DNA from: Prosthecobacter sp.
Lineage (GTDB): Bacteria; Verrucomicrobiota; Verrucomicrobiia; Verrucomicrobiales; Verrucomicrobiaceae
Assembly (NCBI GenBank): GCA_021733925.1
Contig: JAIPJY010000041.1
Location: 1 to 63,725, forward strand
Reading direction: 5' to 3'
Length of the DNA: 63,725 nucleotides
The position numbers were made by a program, and so were the translations under genes. Shown here piece after piece: positions 26,442 through 35,070 of the stretch (position 1 is the first letter of the stretch; every line of letters starts with the position of its first letter). The notes beneath the pieces were generated by a model. It was not told the DNA's origin and made no database searches. It worked only from the letters and a program-made list of their open reading frames with translations.

Positions 26442-27212
26442 GTGGACACTGTTTTGGAGCGTCAACTTGCCTCCGCCTCCCGTAGCGTCGAGGAGGCTCG
26501 GAGGCTTGCATACCACGACCCGATTCGCGTGGGTGCGCTGGTTGAGCAGATCAGTGTTCTGGCTGACCTTCGGCAGAAGGAGGGGGATTTCCGCAAGGCC
26601 GAGTCACTCTACCGTGAGGCGCTCTTCCGTGCGCAGGAATTGCGCAAGCAGGACCCTGACCTGCTGACCGGCATTTATTCGCTTCTCGCCCATTTGTATG
26701 ATCGCTGGGGGCGCATGGACAAGGCGGCCGAGTTCTATGAGATGGCGCTGAACATCGGTGCTGACAATGGCATGCAAGACAGTGACAAGGTGGCCACGAT
26801 CAAAAACAACCTGGCCATGATTTTCAAACAGCTGCGGAAGTTTGAAAAAGCCGAGGGTTATTATTGCGAAGCGCTGGAAACTTTTCAGCGCATCGATGGC
26901 GAACAAAGTTCACGCGTGGCCTCCGTTTATAACAACCTCGGTGTGCTTTACTACAGCAGCATGGATGTGGACCGTGCCCAGGCGATGCATGAGCGGGCGC
27001 TCGCCATCCGGCAGAATCTGAACGATGGGCAGATGGATCCGGCGGATCTGTCGCAGACTTTTATCAATCTGGGGGCGGTGTACAAGGCTTCAGGAGATTT
27101 CCAAAAGGCCGAGGCTTGTGTGGATCGTGCCAAGCGCATCCGTGCCGCCATGAATGGCTACCACCCGAATCCGCGTCGTTCGGCATCACTGCTGATCGAC
27201 AAGAGTCTGTAG
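26442..27212 (+). CDS. bklc: TPR protein of the bacterial kinesin light chain type (Bklc)
   Basis: A 256-aa protein made of tetratricopeptide repeats: KEGDFRKAESLYREALFRAQ, RWGRMDKAAEFYEMALNIGA, QLRKFEKAEGYYCEALETFQ, SMDVDRAQAMHERALAIRQN and ASGDFQKAEACVDRAKRI. The pattern matches eukaryotic kinesin-light-chain TPRs, and the position directly after btubB (57 bp) is that of Bklc in Prosthecobacter, reported to bind bacterial tubulin filaments and membranes. It begins at GTG 26442 without an obvious Shine-Dalgarno. There is no signal peptide and no membrane span. A hairpin 8 bp after the stop ends the operon. Confidence 0.92.
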   Translation: MDTVLERQLASASRSVEEARRLAYHDPIRVGALVEQISVLADLRQKEGDFRKAESLYREALFRAQELRKQDPDLLTGIYSLLAHLYDRWGRMDKAAEFYEMALNIGADNGMQDSDKVATIKNNLAMIFKQLRKFEKAEGYYCEALETFQRIDGEQSSRVASVYNNLGVLYYSSMDVDRAQAMHERALAIRQNLNDGQMDPADLSQTFINLGAVYKASGDFQKAEACVDRAKRIRAAMNGYHPNPRRSASLLIDKSL

Positions 27213-27219
27213 GACCCCG

Positions 27220-27250
27220 AATAGGACCTATTTGTCGCATAGGTCCTATT
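27220..27250. terminator. Bidirectional hairpin terminator between the tubulin operon and nagZ
   Basis: A perfect 12-bp stem, AATAGGACCTAT (27220-27231) with ATAGGTCCTATT (27239-27250), and a 7-base loop. It sits between two convergent genes, just after bklc and just after nagZ, so it can serve both. No long T run follows on either side. Confidence 0.75.
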
Positions 27251-27268
27251 CGTCATATTCGCAGTCTC

Positions 27269-28378
27269 TCAATACAGCTCCACGGGGGAACGTTTGCCGT
27301 CTTCGACGCTGAGATTTTTTGCGCCTTCCTCGCCGAGTGTATCGACGCGAAGCTGCCAGATGTCACGGTTGATGGCGGCGAAGCGGTCGAGATCGAATTT
27401 GTCTGGCTTCACGAGGCGCTTCTTGGTTTTCTCTATCCGCATCAAAGCATCATGCAGCGCGGGAGCTTCGACGCCTTCGAGGTGCTGGCGGGCGAGCTCC
27501 ACCATTTCCACCCGGTGGCAGATCATGACGAGATCATTGCCAGCGCGCACGGCTTCCTGAATGGCCTGCTCAAAGGTGACTTCATTCAGGATCGCTCCCA
27601 TGTCGAGGTCATCGGTCATGGCGAGGCCGTCGAAGGCGTATTGATGGCGCAGCAGCTTCGTCACAATGTTGTGGCTCAGGCTTGCCGGCCAGCGGCCACG
27701 ATCCGGATCGTAGGCGGTGTAGTTGCTGTGGCAGGTCATGACGCTGTCGAGTTCCGGCAGCAGGGCGGAGTAGGGCAGCAGTTCACTGCGTTCCATTTCT
27801 TCGCGGCTTTTGGTGATGACGGGCAGGAACTCATGCGGATCACACTCCGCAGGGCCGTAGCCGGGGAAGTGTTTGCCGCAGCTCAGGATGCCCTCGGCGC
27901 GCATGGCACGATTGAAGACGCCGGCGTTGTCGATCACCTGCTGCGGATCGCGACCATAGGTGCGGCCTTTGAGAGAATTGTCCGCTGCATCATCATACGA
28001 GATGTCCAGCACGGGGCAGAGATCGAGATTGAAACCGAAGTGACGCAAAAGCTGGCCGGTGATTTTGCCGTGGCGTTTGATCAGTGCGGGATCTCCCTTG
28101 TCACGCAGCGATTGAGCGTTTGGTGGTTCTTCACCAATGAGGCGGAGACGCGAGACGCGACCGCCCTCCTGATCAATCGTGATGAAGGGCTCGACATCTG
28201 AGATGTCGCGCAGGTCATCGATGAGTTTGCGGACCTGCTCAGGAGTCTGGATGTTGCGGCCGAATAAAATGAAGCCGCCGGGCTGGAGTTTTTTGAGTCG
28301 GGCAGCCGTTTCAGGAGTGAGTTCGGTGCCGGGGACGCCCATGAGGAGGAGCTGGCCGAGGTCTTTTGAGGAAGGCAT
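27269..28378 (-). CDS. nagZ: Beta-N-acetylglucosaminidase NagZ (GH3 family)
   Basis: A 369-aa glycoside hydrolase family 3 enzyme that removes N-acetylglucosamine from anhydromuropeptides in cell-wall recycling. The N-terminus has LKKLQPGGFILFGRNI and TIDQEGGRVSRL. The flexible-loop motif KHFPGYGPAECDPHEFLPV carries the catalytic His, and LAMTDDLDMGAI holds the nucleophile Asp. There is no signal peptide, in keeping with a cytoplasmic location. It uses the ATG at 28378. It is a lone gene that converges on bklc and diverges from the small RNA at 28565. Confidence 0.92.
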   Translation of the reverse strand: MPSSKDLGQLLLMGVPGTELTPETAARLKKLQPGGFILFGRNIQTPEQVRKLIDDLRDISDVEPFITIDQEGGRVSRLRLIGEEPPNAQSLRDKGDPALIKRHGKITGQLLRHFGFNLDLCPVLDISYDDAADNSLKGRTYGRDPQQVIDNAGVFNRAMRAEGILSCGKHFPGYGPAECDPHEFLPVITKSREEMERSELLPYSALLPELDSVMTCHSNYTAYDPDRGRWPASLSHNIVTKLLRHQYAFDGLAMTDDLDMGAILNEVTFEQAIQEAVRAGNDLVMICHRVEMVELARQHLEGVEAPALHDALMRIEKTKKRLVKPDKFDLDRFAAINRDIWQLRVDTLGEEGAKNLSVEDGKRSPVELY

Positions 28379-28529
28379 AGCAAGGGGTGTTCAGTTGATT
28401 AGTGGTCGAATGAAAGGGGCGAATCGGGTGTCAAGAATCGTTTTGCTAAAATTTTGATAACAATTGCATCGTTTTAGCTCTCGTTTATGCGACGCAGCGG
28501 TTTCTTTTTGCAAAAGTGGGGTGGGCAGG

Positions 28530-28558
28530 TTGACGGGAGGGGCAAAACTTTTTATCAT
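28530..28558 (+). promoter_or_regulatory. Strong sigma70-type promoter for a small RNA
   Basis: TTGACG (28530-28535), a 17-bp spacer and TATCAT (28553-28558). This is the best promoter match I saw in the window. No protein-coding start with coding character follows it, only the RNA and terminator downstream. Confidence 0.65.
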
Positions 28559-28564
28559 GGTCGC

Positions 28565-28700
28565 GTCTGTGGGGCAACCCGCGGGCCACGTTTGCAAGCT
28601 TCCTCAGCTAAAGCATTTCGTGCCAATCGGTCCTCTATCGTTGTTGGTTGCTGGATCGCCAATGGAACCCCCCGGCTTCGCATGCCGGGGGGTTCTCTGT
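28565..28700 (+). ncRNA. Probable small RNA, about 135 nt, unknown family
   Basis: The element is bounded by the promoter at 28530-28558 and the intrinsic terminator at 28666-28694. The predicted transcript is GC-rich and structured: GTGG...CCAC near the 5' end encloses GGG-CAA-CCC, and CCAAT near 28622 can pair with GTTGG further on. The short frames in it show no recognisable protein. It does not match the conserved features I know of 6S RNA, SRP RNA, RNase P RNA or tmRNA. It lies between nagZ (divergent) and trpE (convergent). It could be a free-standing regulator, or an antisense partner for mRNAs read through from trpE. Confidence 0.55.
28666..28694 (+). terminator. Intrinsic terminator of the small RNA
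   Basis: An 11-bp perfect stem, AACCCCCCGGC (28666-28676) with GCCGGGGGGTT (28684-28694), and a 7-base loop, followed by the T-rich CTCTGTTTCT. On the other strand it lies about 94 bp past the trpE stop and may also end that transcript. Confidence 0.8.
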
Positions 28701-28787
28701 TTCTGAGTGATGCATTCGCGCATTGTGAGCAACTGTGTGATTAGCTTGTTAGCACCATGTGATTAGTGTGTGAGCAACTCAATCAAC

Positions 28788-30296
28788 TCACGGTGCACTC
28801 AGCTGACGCGCCCATTGAATCGCACGCAGCATGCCGGTGGCCTTGTTGATCGTTTCCTGATACTCGGCAGCAGGAATGGAGTCGGCCACGATGCCTGCAC
28901 CCGCTTGTACATAGGCTTTGCCATCCTTCACGACGCACGTGCGCAGTGCGATGCAGGAGTCGAGGTTGCCATCGAAACCGAAGTAACCCACCGCGCCGGC
29001 GTAAGCGCAGCGCTTGCTCTTCTCACACTCGTTGATGATCTCCATGGCGCGCACTTTGGGCGAGCCGCTGACGGTGCCAGCAGGGAAGGTGGCGCGCATG
29101 ACGTCATAGGCCGTCTTGTCATCACGCAGATGACCGTCCACGTTAGAGACGATGTGCATGACGTGTGAATAACGTTCGATGATCATGAGGTCACTGACGC
29201 GCACGGTGCCGTAGTCGGCCACACGTCCGACATCATTGCGCGCGAGATCGACGAGCATGATGTGCTCGGCGCGTTCTTTGGGATCGTTGAGCAGCTCCTG
29301 GGCCAGTGAATCATCTTCCGCCGCAGTCTTGCCCCTCCAGCGAGTGCCGGCAATGGGACGAATGTCGATGCGACCGTTCATGCACTTCACATGCACCTCC
29401 GGCGAACTGCCGACCAGCGCGAAGCCCTGCGGGAAGTCGATGCAGAACATGTACGGGCTGGGGTTCACGTGCCGCAGTGCGCGGAAGAGATCCAGCGTAG
29501 TGCCAGCGTAGTCCGTCTCAAAGCGCTGGGAAGGCACGCCCTGGAAAATATCACCGGCGCCGATGTACTCCTTCATCTTGAGCACCATCGCCTCGTATTC
29601 TTCCTGCGTGGTGTTGCTCACCGGAGGCGGCATCTCGCCCACAGGGGCGAAAGTTTGCAGCGGTCTGGCAGCCAGCGGCTTCTCCAGTTTGGCAATGACA
29701 TCCGCGATCTGCTCGCGCGCCCATTCGTAAGCCGCCTCCAGAGTGGCATGCTCATCGGTGTGGACGTTGGCGACAATGGAGAGGCGGCGGGTGCGGTGGT
29801 CAAACACCAGCACGGTGTCGGTGACCATGAAGACCATGTCCGGCAGGCCCAGCTCATCCTTCGGTGGTGGCGAGAGCGTCGGCTCAAAGAAGCGCACCAT
29901 GTCATAGGCCAGGTAGCCGACGGCACCGCCGTGGAAGACTGGCAGCGGCTGCGTTTCCAGCGGGGTGAAGGGCTTCATCAGCTCCTGCAGCTCCGTCAGC
30001 GGATCGCCGGTGGTGGTGTAGCTGCGCTTCTTCCCGCGCTCTTCGATTTCGATTTCACGGCCGCGTGCGGTGAAGATGATGCGCGGCGAACTGCCGAGCA
30101 GGGAGTAGCGACCGGAGTGCTGCGTGAGTTCCGCAGACTCCAGCAGGAAGGCGCAACGGCCATCGTGGATCTTTTGGAATGCGGAGAGCGGGGTTTCGTA
30201 ATCGGCGGCGAGTTCCGCCATCACCGGTACGAGATTGCCCTGCTGCGCGAGCGTCTGAAAAGTGGCGAAGTCGGGCTGAAGATGGAGCTGAGGCAT
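28788..30296 (-). CDS. trpE: Anthranilate synthase component I (TrpE)
   Basis: A 502-aa enzyme making anthranilate from chorismate with a glutamine amidotransferase partner that is not in this window. The start at 30296 (MPQLHLQPDFATFQ) fits the usual N-terminus; the frame extends upstream to 30347 without support. The feedback-site region LLESAELTQHSGRYSLLG is present near residues 50-70. The C-terminal chorismate-binding domain has VGSSPEVHVKCMNGRIDIRPIAGTRWRG, LVDLARNDVGRVADYGTV and FPAGTVSGSPKVRAMEII. It is a single gene, not a trp operon. No leader peptide or attenuator was seen upstream. The next minus-strand gene, thrH, lies only 58 bp before it and might be co-transcribed. Confidence 0.95.
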   Translation of the reverse strand: MPQLHLQPDFATFQTLAQQGNLVPVMAELAADYETPLSAFQKIHDGRCAFLLESAELTQHSGRYSLLGSSPRIIFTARGREIEIEERGKKRSYTTTGDPLTELQELMKPFTPLETQPLPVFHGGAVGYLAYDMVRFFEPTLSPPPKDELGLPDMVFMVTDTVLVFDHRTRRLSIVANVHTDEHATLEAAYEWAREQIADVIAKLEKPLAARPLQTFAPVGEMPPPVSNTTQEEYEAMVLKMKEYIGAGDIFQGVPSQRFETDYAGTTLDLFRALRHVNPSPYMFCIDFPQGFALVGSSPEVHVKCMNGRIDIRPIAGTRWRGKTAAEDDSLAQELLNDPKERAEHIMLVDLARNDVGRVADYGTVRVSDLMIIERYSHVMHIVSNVDGHLRDDKTAYDVMRATFPAGTVSGSPKVRAMEIINECEKSKRCAYAGAVGYFGFDGNLDSCIALRTCVVKDGKAYVQAGAGIVADSIPAAEYQETINKATGMLRAIQWARQLSAP

Positions 30297-30354
30297 GCGT
30301 GGCGTGAAACGAGTTCGCATTCTGGACGCGAAATCGCGTTGTGGCAATGATGCT

Positions 30355-30963
30355 TCAAAGCACCGCCTTCATCGCAGCCAGCAGTTCGGTGTAATCATCG
30401 AACGGTTTGAACTGCGGGAACTGCGCCTGAATGCTGGCCGGGGAGTGGAAGAAGAAACCGACATCGGCCTCGCCAAGCATGGTGGTGTCATTGAAGGAAT
30501 CACCGGCGGCGATGACGCGGTAGTTCAGCGCCTTGAAGGCGGCCACAGACTTCTGCTTCTGGTTCGGCTGGCGCAGCTTGTAGTCCACGATGCGGCCATC
30601 CTCAGCGACATCGAGCTGGTGGCAGAAGATCGTCGGCCACGCGAGCTGGCGCATCAGCGGCTGGGCAAACTCCGCGAAGGTGTCGCTCAGAATGATCACC
30701 TGGGTGATGGAGCGCAGTTCATCGAGGAAGGCGTTCGCGCCATCCATGGGTGACAGCGTGCCGATGACCTGCTGGATGTCTGGCAGCTTGAGGCCATGCT
30801 CATCGAGAATCTTGAGGCGGCCCTTCATGAGCACATCGTAGTCAGGCTCATCGCGCGTGGTGCGGCGTAGCTCGGGGATGCCGGTCTTCTCGGCAAAGGC
30901 GATCCAGATTTCGGGGACGAGAACGCCTTCGAGGTCGAGAGTGACGATGGTCTGCTGCTTCAT
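30355..30963 (-). CDS. thrH: Bifunctional phosphoserine phosphatase/homoserine phosphotransferase ThrH (HAD family)
   Basis: A 202-aa HAD-superfamily enzyme. The start at 30963 (MKQQTIVTLDLEGVLVPEIW) places motif I, DLEGVL, at the usual distance; an ATG five codons upstream (30978) is possible. Glu replaces the second Asp of DxD, which is characteristic of ThrH. Motif II is IILSD and motifs III/IV are the Lys of QKQKSV and GDSFNDTTMLGEAD. ThrH dephosphorylates phosphoserine and can pass phosphate to homoserine. It lies between trpE and a divergent flavin-type gene. Confidence 0.85.
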   Translation of the reverse strand: MKQQTIVTLDLEGVLVPEIWIAFAEKTGIPELRRTTRDEPDYDVLMKGRLKILDEHGLKLPDIQQVIGTLSPMDGANAFLDELRSITQVIILSDTFAEFAQPLMRQLAWPTIFCHQLDVAEDGRIVDYKLRQPNQKQKSVAAFKALNYRVIAAGDSFNDTTMLGEADVGFFFHSPASIQAQFPQFKPFDDYTELLAAMKAVL

Positions 30964-31078
30964 GCGGGGAGATGTCATGCACGGGCCGCTTGTCCAGTAA
31001 AGCGGTGTTCTTCAAAAAAGGCGCAAAGACAGGCAAACCACGCGGAGACGCTGCCAGCCTTCTGGCGTTTGCTTCAGC

Positions 31079-31543
31079 ATGCTCATCGAAAATGAAGTCT
31101 CACGAGACGCCGCCCAGTTGGTGGCGAAATGCCGCAACGCCGTGCTGGCCACATCCGACGCCGAGGGCCATCCACATTCGGCCTGGATGACCACGCAGGT
31201 CACCACGGATCTGGAGGAGATCATTTCCATCACGGCCCCGAATTCGCAGAAAGCCGCCATCCTGCGTGCGAATCCGCAGGCCGAGTGGATGTTTGCCTCC
31301 TCCTCGATGGAGACCATTGTGTACCTCTCGGGACACACTCGGTTGATCGAGGGAGACGCGGCGAAGCGCTACTGGGACATGATGCCCGGCAAGTCCAAGG
31401 CCTACTACCGCAAGTACTGCGAGACCGAGGACTATCACAAATTTGCCGTCATCCGCACGGATGTGAGCAAGATCGTGATGTGCAAACCCTACGCTTACAC
31501 CAAGACCGTCCTCTGGGATAAATCGGCTCTGGCATCCACCTAG
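31079..31543 (+). CDS. Pyridoxamine 5'-phosphate oxidase-like (general stress protein 26 type) protein
   Basis: A 154-aa split-barrel protein. Residues about 15-70 (KCRNAVLATSDAEGHPHSAWMTTQ) show the strand pattern of PNPOx-like FMN binders, and FASSSMETIVYLSGHTRLIE, WDMMPGKSKAYY and KFAVIRTDVSKIVMCKPYA cover the rest. The size and pattern fit the 'general stress protein 26' subgroup rather than genuine PdxH. It probably binds a flavin or deazaflavin in the cytoplasm; the substrate is unknown. It is a single gene with an ATG at 31079, diverging from thrH across 115 bp. Confidence 0.8.
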   Translation: MLIENEVSRDAAQLVAKCRNAVLATSDAEGHPHSAWMTTQVTTDLEEIISITAPNSQKAAILRANPQAEWMFASSSMETIVYLSGHTRLIEGDAAKRYWDMMPGKSKAYYRKYCETEDYHKFAVIRTDVSKIVMCKPYAYTKTVLWDKSALAST

Positions 31544-31550
31544 CGCGCCA

Positions 31551-31913
31551 TCACCGGTCGTCAGGGCGGGGAGCTTCCACCGCTTCACACTTTTCGCGCC
31601 AGCCAGGAAAATTCCAAGCGTTGGGAAAGCCTTCGCATTGCACCGGCTTCACCGGCTGGATGCGGCAGACGTTCACGCCTTCAAGTAAAAGGCACTCGCC
31701 GTTCGGCTTGTCGATGATGCTCAGTCCGGTGCGGTTCGCATTCAGCCGCGTGCACTGCTCGACGAATTCAATTCGCGGCATGTCCAGATACGCGGCGATG
31801 CGGGTGACCTCATCGTCCGTGACGCGTACATCTCCCGGCCAGCGGCAGCAGTTGCCGCAGCGCTGGCAGGCATACCAGGGCGTGGAGGTGTCAAGTGGGG
31901 AGGCTTCGCTCAT
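31551..31913 (-). CDS. YkgJ-family cysteine cluster protein
   Basis: A 120-aa protein from the ATG at 31913. The cysteine pattern is CQRCGNCCRWPGDV near the N-terminus, then CLLLEGVNVCRIQPVKPVQC. This is the CxxCxxCC...C...C...C arrangement of the YkgJ (UPF0153/CxxCxxCC) family, thought to bind zinc or an iron-sulphur cluster. The frame runs upstream to 32078, but that part looks non-coding. It converges tail to tail with the PNPOx-like gene, 7 bp away, and diverges from the 211-aa gene at 32031. Confidence 0.85.
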   Translation of the reverse strand: MSEASPLDTSTPWYACQRCGNCCRWPGDVRVTDDEVTRIAAYLDMPRIEFVEQCTRLNANRTGLSIIDKPNGECLLLEGVNVCRIQPVKPVQCEGFPNAWNFPGWREKCEAVEAPRPDDR

Positions 31914-32030
31914 GAAAAGTATTCTGTTCGCGCATTGCTGCGCTGGAGGCATAGTTCGTGCGATGAACTGGTTCATGCAACGAACGTTTGAACATCGCCG
32001 CCCAAGGCTGCGGCGCGAGTTTCTGTCGCG

Positions 32031-32666
32031 ATGAAACTGCATCTGCTGCCCACCATCACCCTGCTGCCTGCGCCGCATGACACGGCGGAGGATGCGCAGA
32101 TCATCGAAGACTGGTCCCGTGGACTGGATTGGGTGAAGTGGCTGCTAGGCAGCGTGCGTGCCCGCATGGAGGTCCTGCTGGTGGAGGATGTCGCCGAGTG
32201 GAATGATTTTGCGGAAGGTCTGCTGCGCGAGGCCGTCGGTCCCGCGCTGAAGTCCGCGTGGCAAAGCGCACGTGCGAATGATCTGGCGGGTCTCATCACG
32301 GCTTCTTCCAAGCTGTCAGCCCAGCTCTCACCCGAGGTCTGCCAGCGCAGCTTGCTAGCGGGTGCGGTACTGCTTAAATCAACGAAACACGCCCGCTATC
32401 AAGGTGTGCTGGGCCGCCTGCGCGAGGCGGTGGAGCAGGGGAAATGCGACAGCCATATCGCCATCGTGTGGGCGGCGGTGGGACATTTTTTCCAGCTCAG
32501 CCTCACCAATGTGATTGCCGAGTATCTGCGCCTGGAATGGGATATCGTGGCCCGTGACACACATGTGCAGGTGCCCTATGCCGGGAAATTCAGCATCGCC
32601 GGACTCACAAGCCGCATCATGAGTGATGCCTCCGGCGAGTCCGCGCTGCGGGTGGTGGATGCTTGA
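32031..32666 (+). CDS. Conserved-looking hypothetical protein, helical
   Basis: A 211-aa cytoplasmic protein I do not recognise. It has no signal peptide or span. The N-terminus MKLHLLPTITLLPAPHDTAE is unusual, followed by mostly helical segments (WSRGLDWVKWLLGSVRARME; SLLAGAVLLKSTKHARYQGV; IAIVWAAVGHFFQLSLTNVI). The Ala/Leu-rich helices and the HARYQGVLGRLREAVEQG stretch faintly recall UreF-type accessory proteins, but no urease genes are nearby and I do not assign it. It is a lone gene; 24 bp downstream is the end of the convergent TonB-dependent receptor. Confidence 0.6.
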   Translation: MKLHLLPTITLLPAPHDTAEDAQIIEDWSRGLDWVKWLLGSVRARMEVLLVEDVAEWNDFAEGLLREAVGPALKSAWQSARANDLAGLITASSKLSAQLSPEVCQRSLLAGAVLLKSTKHARYQGVLGRLREAVEQGKCDSHIAIVWAAVGHFFQLSLTNVIAEYLRLEWDIVARDTHVQVPYAGKFSIAGLTSRIMSDASGESALRVVDA

Positions 32667-32690
32667 GGTGAACAATCCATTCCCTTGCAG

Positions 32691-34784
32691 CTAAAACTTC
32701 ACCGTCACACCCAGGTTCGCGCCAAAGCCGGGTTCGTTGGAGCCAGAGCCGTGGTAGCGGTAGGTTTGGTTCAGCAGGTTGTCGAGGGAAGCGGTCAGGA
32801 TGAGGTGCTCATTGACGGAGTAGCCGCCGCGCAGCGTCAGCAGCAGGAATGAGGGCGTGCCGTTGGGCGGGATTCTTTGCGTGTCGAGCTGGTCGGAGGT
32901 GTTCATGCGTCCGGCCTCGCCATAGGTGAGACCGACGAACTCAGTCCAGAAACGATGGTTCGTGGACTGCCAGCGCACACCGGCGTAGCCGACGAGCGGG
33001 GAGATTTTGCCCAGCGGCTCACGGCGTTTCTGCGTGGTGGTGCCAATGAACTGATCCACTTCACCTTCCACCCAGGCCACATTGCCGAAGATGCTCCAGT
33101 GCTTGTCGATCTGCCAGCGTGTCGCGAACTCAAAGCCTTGCATGTAACCGTCGCCGCCATTGGACTTGGTGTCTTGCAGTGGCACGGCGGTGGAGCGCCG
33201 GATGATCAAATTGTCCATCTGGGTGTAAAAGTAGGCCAGGCTGGCGGTGACCGTCTCGGTGTTTGCCTTGAGGCCGATCTCATAGGTCAGGTATTTTTCC
33301 GGGGACAGGTCGGTGGCCGGTGTTTCTTTGCGCCCGGACAGCGCCACGTCGAAACGGGAAAGGTCGGAGAGATTTGGCGCGCGGAAGGCCTGCGACACGC
33401 CGCCATACAGCGAATAGCGGTCCCGCTCATCCAGATCGATCACGAAGCGCACGCTGCCAGAGAAGTTGTCCCAGCTGTTGGCAAAAGACTGCTGAGCGAG
33501 AGTGACGGGATTCTGGAAGCTGCCGAGCCTGGCCGTGGCATGCGTGTAACGCTCTCCGAGGAAGAGATGCACGCGCTCGCCGATGTCGATGGCATCCTGA
33601 ATGTGAACGCCCAGCAGGCTGTAGGTGGAGTTGTCCGCAACGGCTCCCTGGAAGGGATTGTCCGAGGCGTGAGACTGCACAAAGTCCTCATAAAAATCGA
33701 CGCCATAGACCAAGGTGCCGATGGGTGAGTCACTGGTGAACTGGAGATCTGCGCCGAGGGTGTCCACATCCACAATGTTATAGGATCTAGTGCCGCCTCC
33801 GGTGACACGGAACTGGTTTTCGCCTGCGGTTTGCACGGAGACGGTGAGGCTGGCGTTGTCGATGAAGCTGTTCAGATCCATCCCGGCGAGGCGGGCATAC
33901 GTCAGGCTGCGCTCCTGGTCGAAGAGTCGCACACGGTCAGTGCCGACGGCGGTGCCTTCAAAGGAAACACCGGAGGTGGTGGAGTGCGTACGCCACACAT
34001 CGTTCTGTCGCACCTGCTGATGTGCGGCGGTGAAGGTCCACTGGTCGTCCAGCGCTATGTCCAGCCTCACATCAAAGGCCCACTGATCGTACCCGGTGTG
34101 CCGCTGCCGCCGCCCGCTGCCGTCGGTGACATCGCCAAACTGGCTCAAGGTGACACCAGCGTGCAGGCCCCACTTTTGCCCTTCGCCAATGCTGGTTTCG
34201 AAGTGCTCCACATTGCTGTGCTCTGCGGTGGAGTAGCGGTATTCGGCCCGCCCGTGGGAAAAAAAGCCGCCTTCGGCTTCGCTGAGGAAGCCCGATCCCT
34301 TGGTGAAGGCGTTCACCGTGCCGCCGATGGCGTCGCTGCCATACAGCACGGATCCTTGCGAAGGCAGCACTTCCACACGGTCGAGGCCATACTGATCGAG
34401 CGTGTTCCAGTACTGGTTCGGTCCGTCACGGAAGGTGGAGTTGTTGAAGCGGATGCCGTCGACCATCATCAGGTTGCGGAAGCCGGTGAAGCCGCGGATG
34501 AAGGGAGAGCCCTGACCGTTGGAGGTCTTCTGAATGGTCACGCCGGGCGTCTCCCGCAGCGCTTCGGGAAAGGTGCGCACCAGCCGCTCCTCCATCTGCT
34601 TCTTGTCCAGCGTCTTCACCGCCGCAGGCACCTGGGACAGCGGAGTCGCGCTGCGCGTGGCCGTGATCACCACCTTCGGGAGGTCAGTGGCCCTTTTGAT
34701 CTTTTTCTTTTTTTCTTCCACCCCCTCGGTGGCGAGGCTGGCGGTGGAGAAGGCGAGTAAGAGCGGGAGGGAGAATCGGCGCAT
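32691..34784 (-). CDS. TonB-dependent outer-membrane receptor
   Basis: A 697-aa outer-membrane transporter from the ATG at 34784, which begins a clean signal peptide (MRRFSLPLLLAFSTASLA-TE); the frame also opens at a TTG at 34808. A Lys-rich stretch is followed by a TonB-box-like VVITATRSATP. The plug domain has LRETPGVTIQ, SPFIRGFTGFRNLMMVDGIR, DRVEVLPSQGSVLYGSDAIG and GTVNAFTKG. The remaining 550 residues are alternating beta strands ending with the usual terminal Phe (LGVTVKF). No siderophore, cobalamin or sugar genes lie beside it, so the ligand is unknown. The ExbB/ExbD-like genes at 1.7-4.4 kb are not linked to it. Confidence 0.92.
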   Translation of the reverse strand: MRRFSLPLLLAFSTASLATEGVEEKKKKIKRATDLPKVVITATRSATPLSQVPAAVKTLDKKQMEERLVRTFPEALRETPGVTIQKTSNGQGSPFIRGFTGFRNLMMVDGIRFNNSTFRDGPNQYWNTLDQYGLDRVEVLPSQGSVLYGSDAIGGTVNAFTKGSGFLSEAEGGFFSHGRAEYRYSTAEHSNVEHFETSIGEGQKWGLHAGVTLSQFGDVTDGSGRRQRHTGYDQWAFDVRLDIALDDQWTFTAAHQQVRQNDVWRTHSTTSGVSFEGTAVGTDRVRLFDQERSLTYARLAGMDLNSFIDNASLTVSVQTAGENQFRVTGGGTRSYNIVDVDTLGADLQFTSDSPIGTLVYGVDFYEDFVQSHASDNPFQGAVADNSTYSLLGVHIQDAIDIGERVHLFLGERYTHATARLGSFQNPVTLAQQSFANSWDNFSGSVRFVIDLDERDRYSLYGGVSQAFRAPNLSDLSRFDVALSGRKETPATDLSPEKYLTYEIGLKANTETVTASLAYFYTQMDNLIIRRSTAVPLQDTKSNGGDGYMQGFEFATRWQIDKHWSIFGNVAWVEGEVDQFIGTTTQKRREPLGKISPLVGYAGVRWQSTNHRFWTEFVGLTYGEAGRMNTSDQLDTQRIPPNGTPSFLLLTLRGGYSVNEHLILTASLDNLLNQTYRYHGSGSNEPGFGANLGVTVKF

Positions 34785-35070
34785 GAGTGGTGACAGGCTT
34801 AAAGCCAATCAAACATCAGCTCCTTCTTTGTCACGCGAGGGGTCTCAATATGGTGATCAATGGACAAAAATGAACCCATCAGTCATCAAATGGGTTGGAA
34901 AGTGTTCCCAACATCTCGATTGAATTGAATACTCGTCTGATCGGTGGCCATGAGTGAGTGCTGAGCAATCCTTCCGCCCGCTGATGGTGCCGCCATGAAG
35001 GCACGTCGAGTCTACCAGAGCCTTCCTGAAAGGCTGAGCCAGACGGACTGTGCGACCCGTTTCAAAGTCT
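34785..35070. other. Intergenic region upstream of the TonB-dependent receptor
   Basis: About 286 bp without a credible gene. A weak hairpin, AACCCAT...ATGGGTT (about 34871-34894), is present. No Fur-like or other known operator was recognised. Confidence 0.4.

Noticed and set aside
32031-32666. Possible UreF-like fold in the 211-aa protein
   Set aside because: Only a vague helical resemblance, no urease genes nearby and none of the family's conserved positions that I can confirm.
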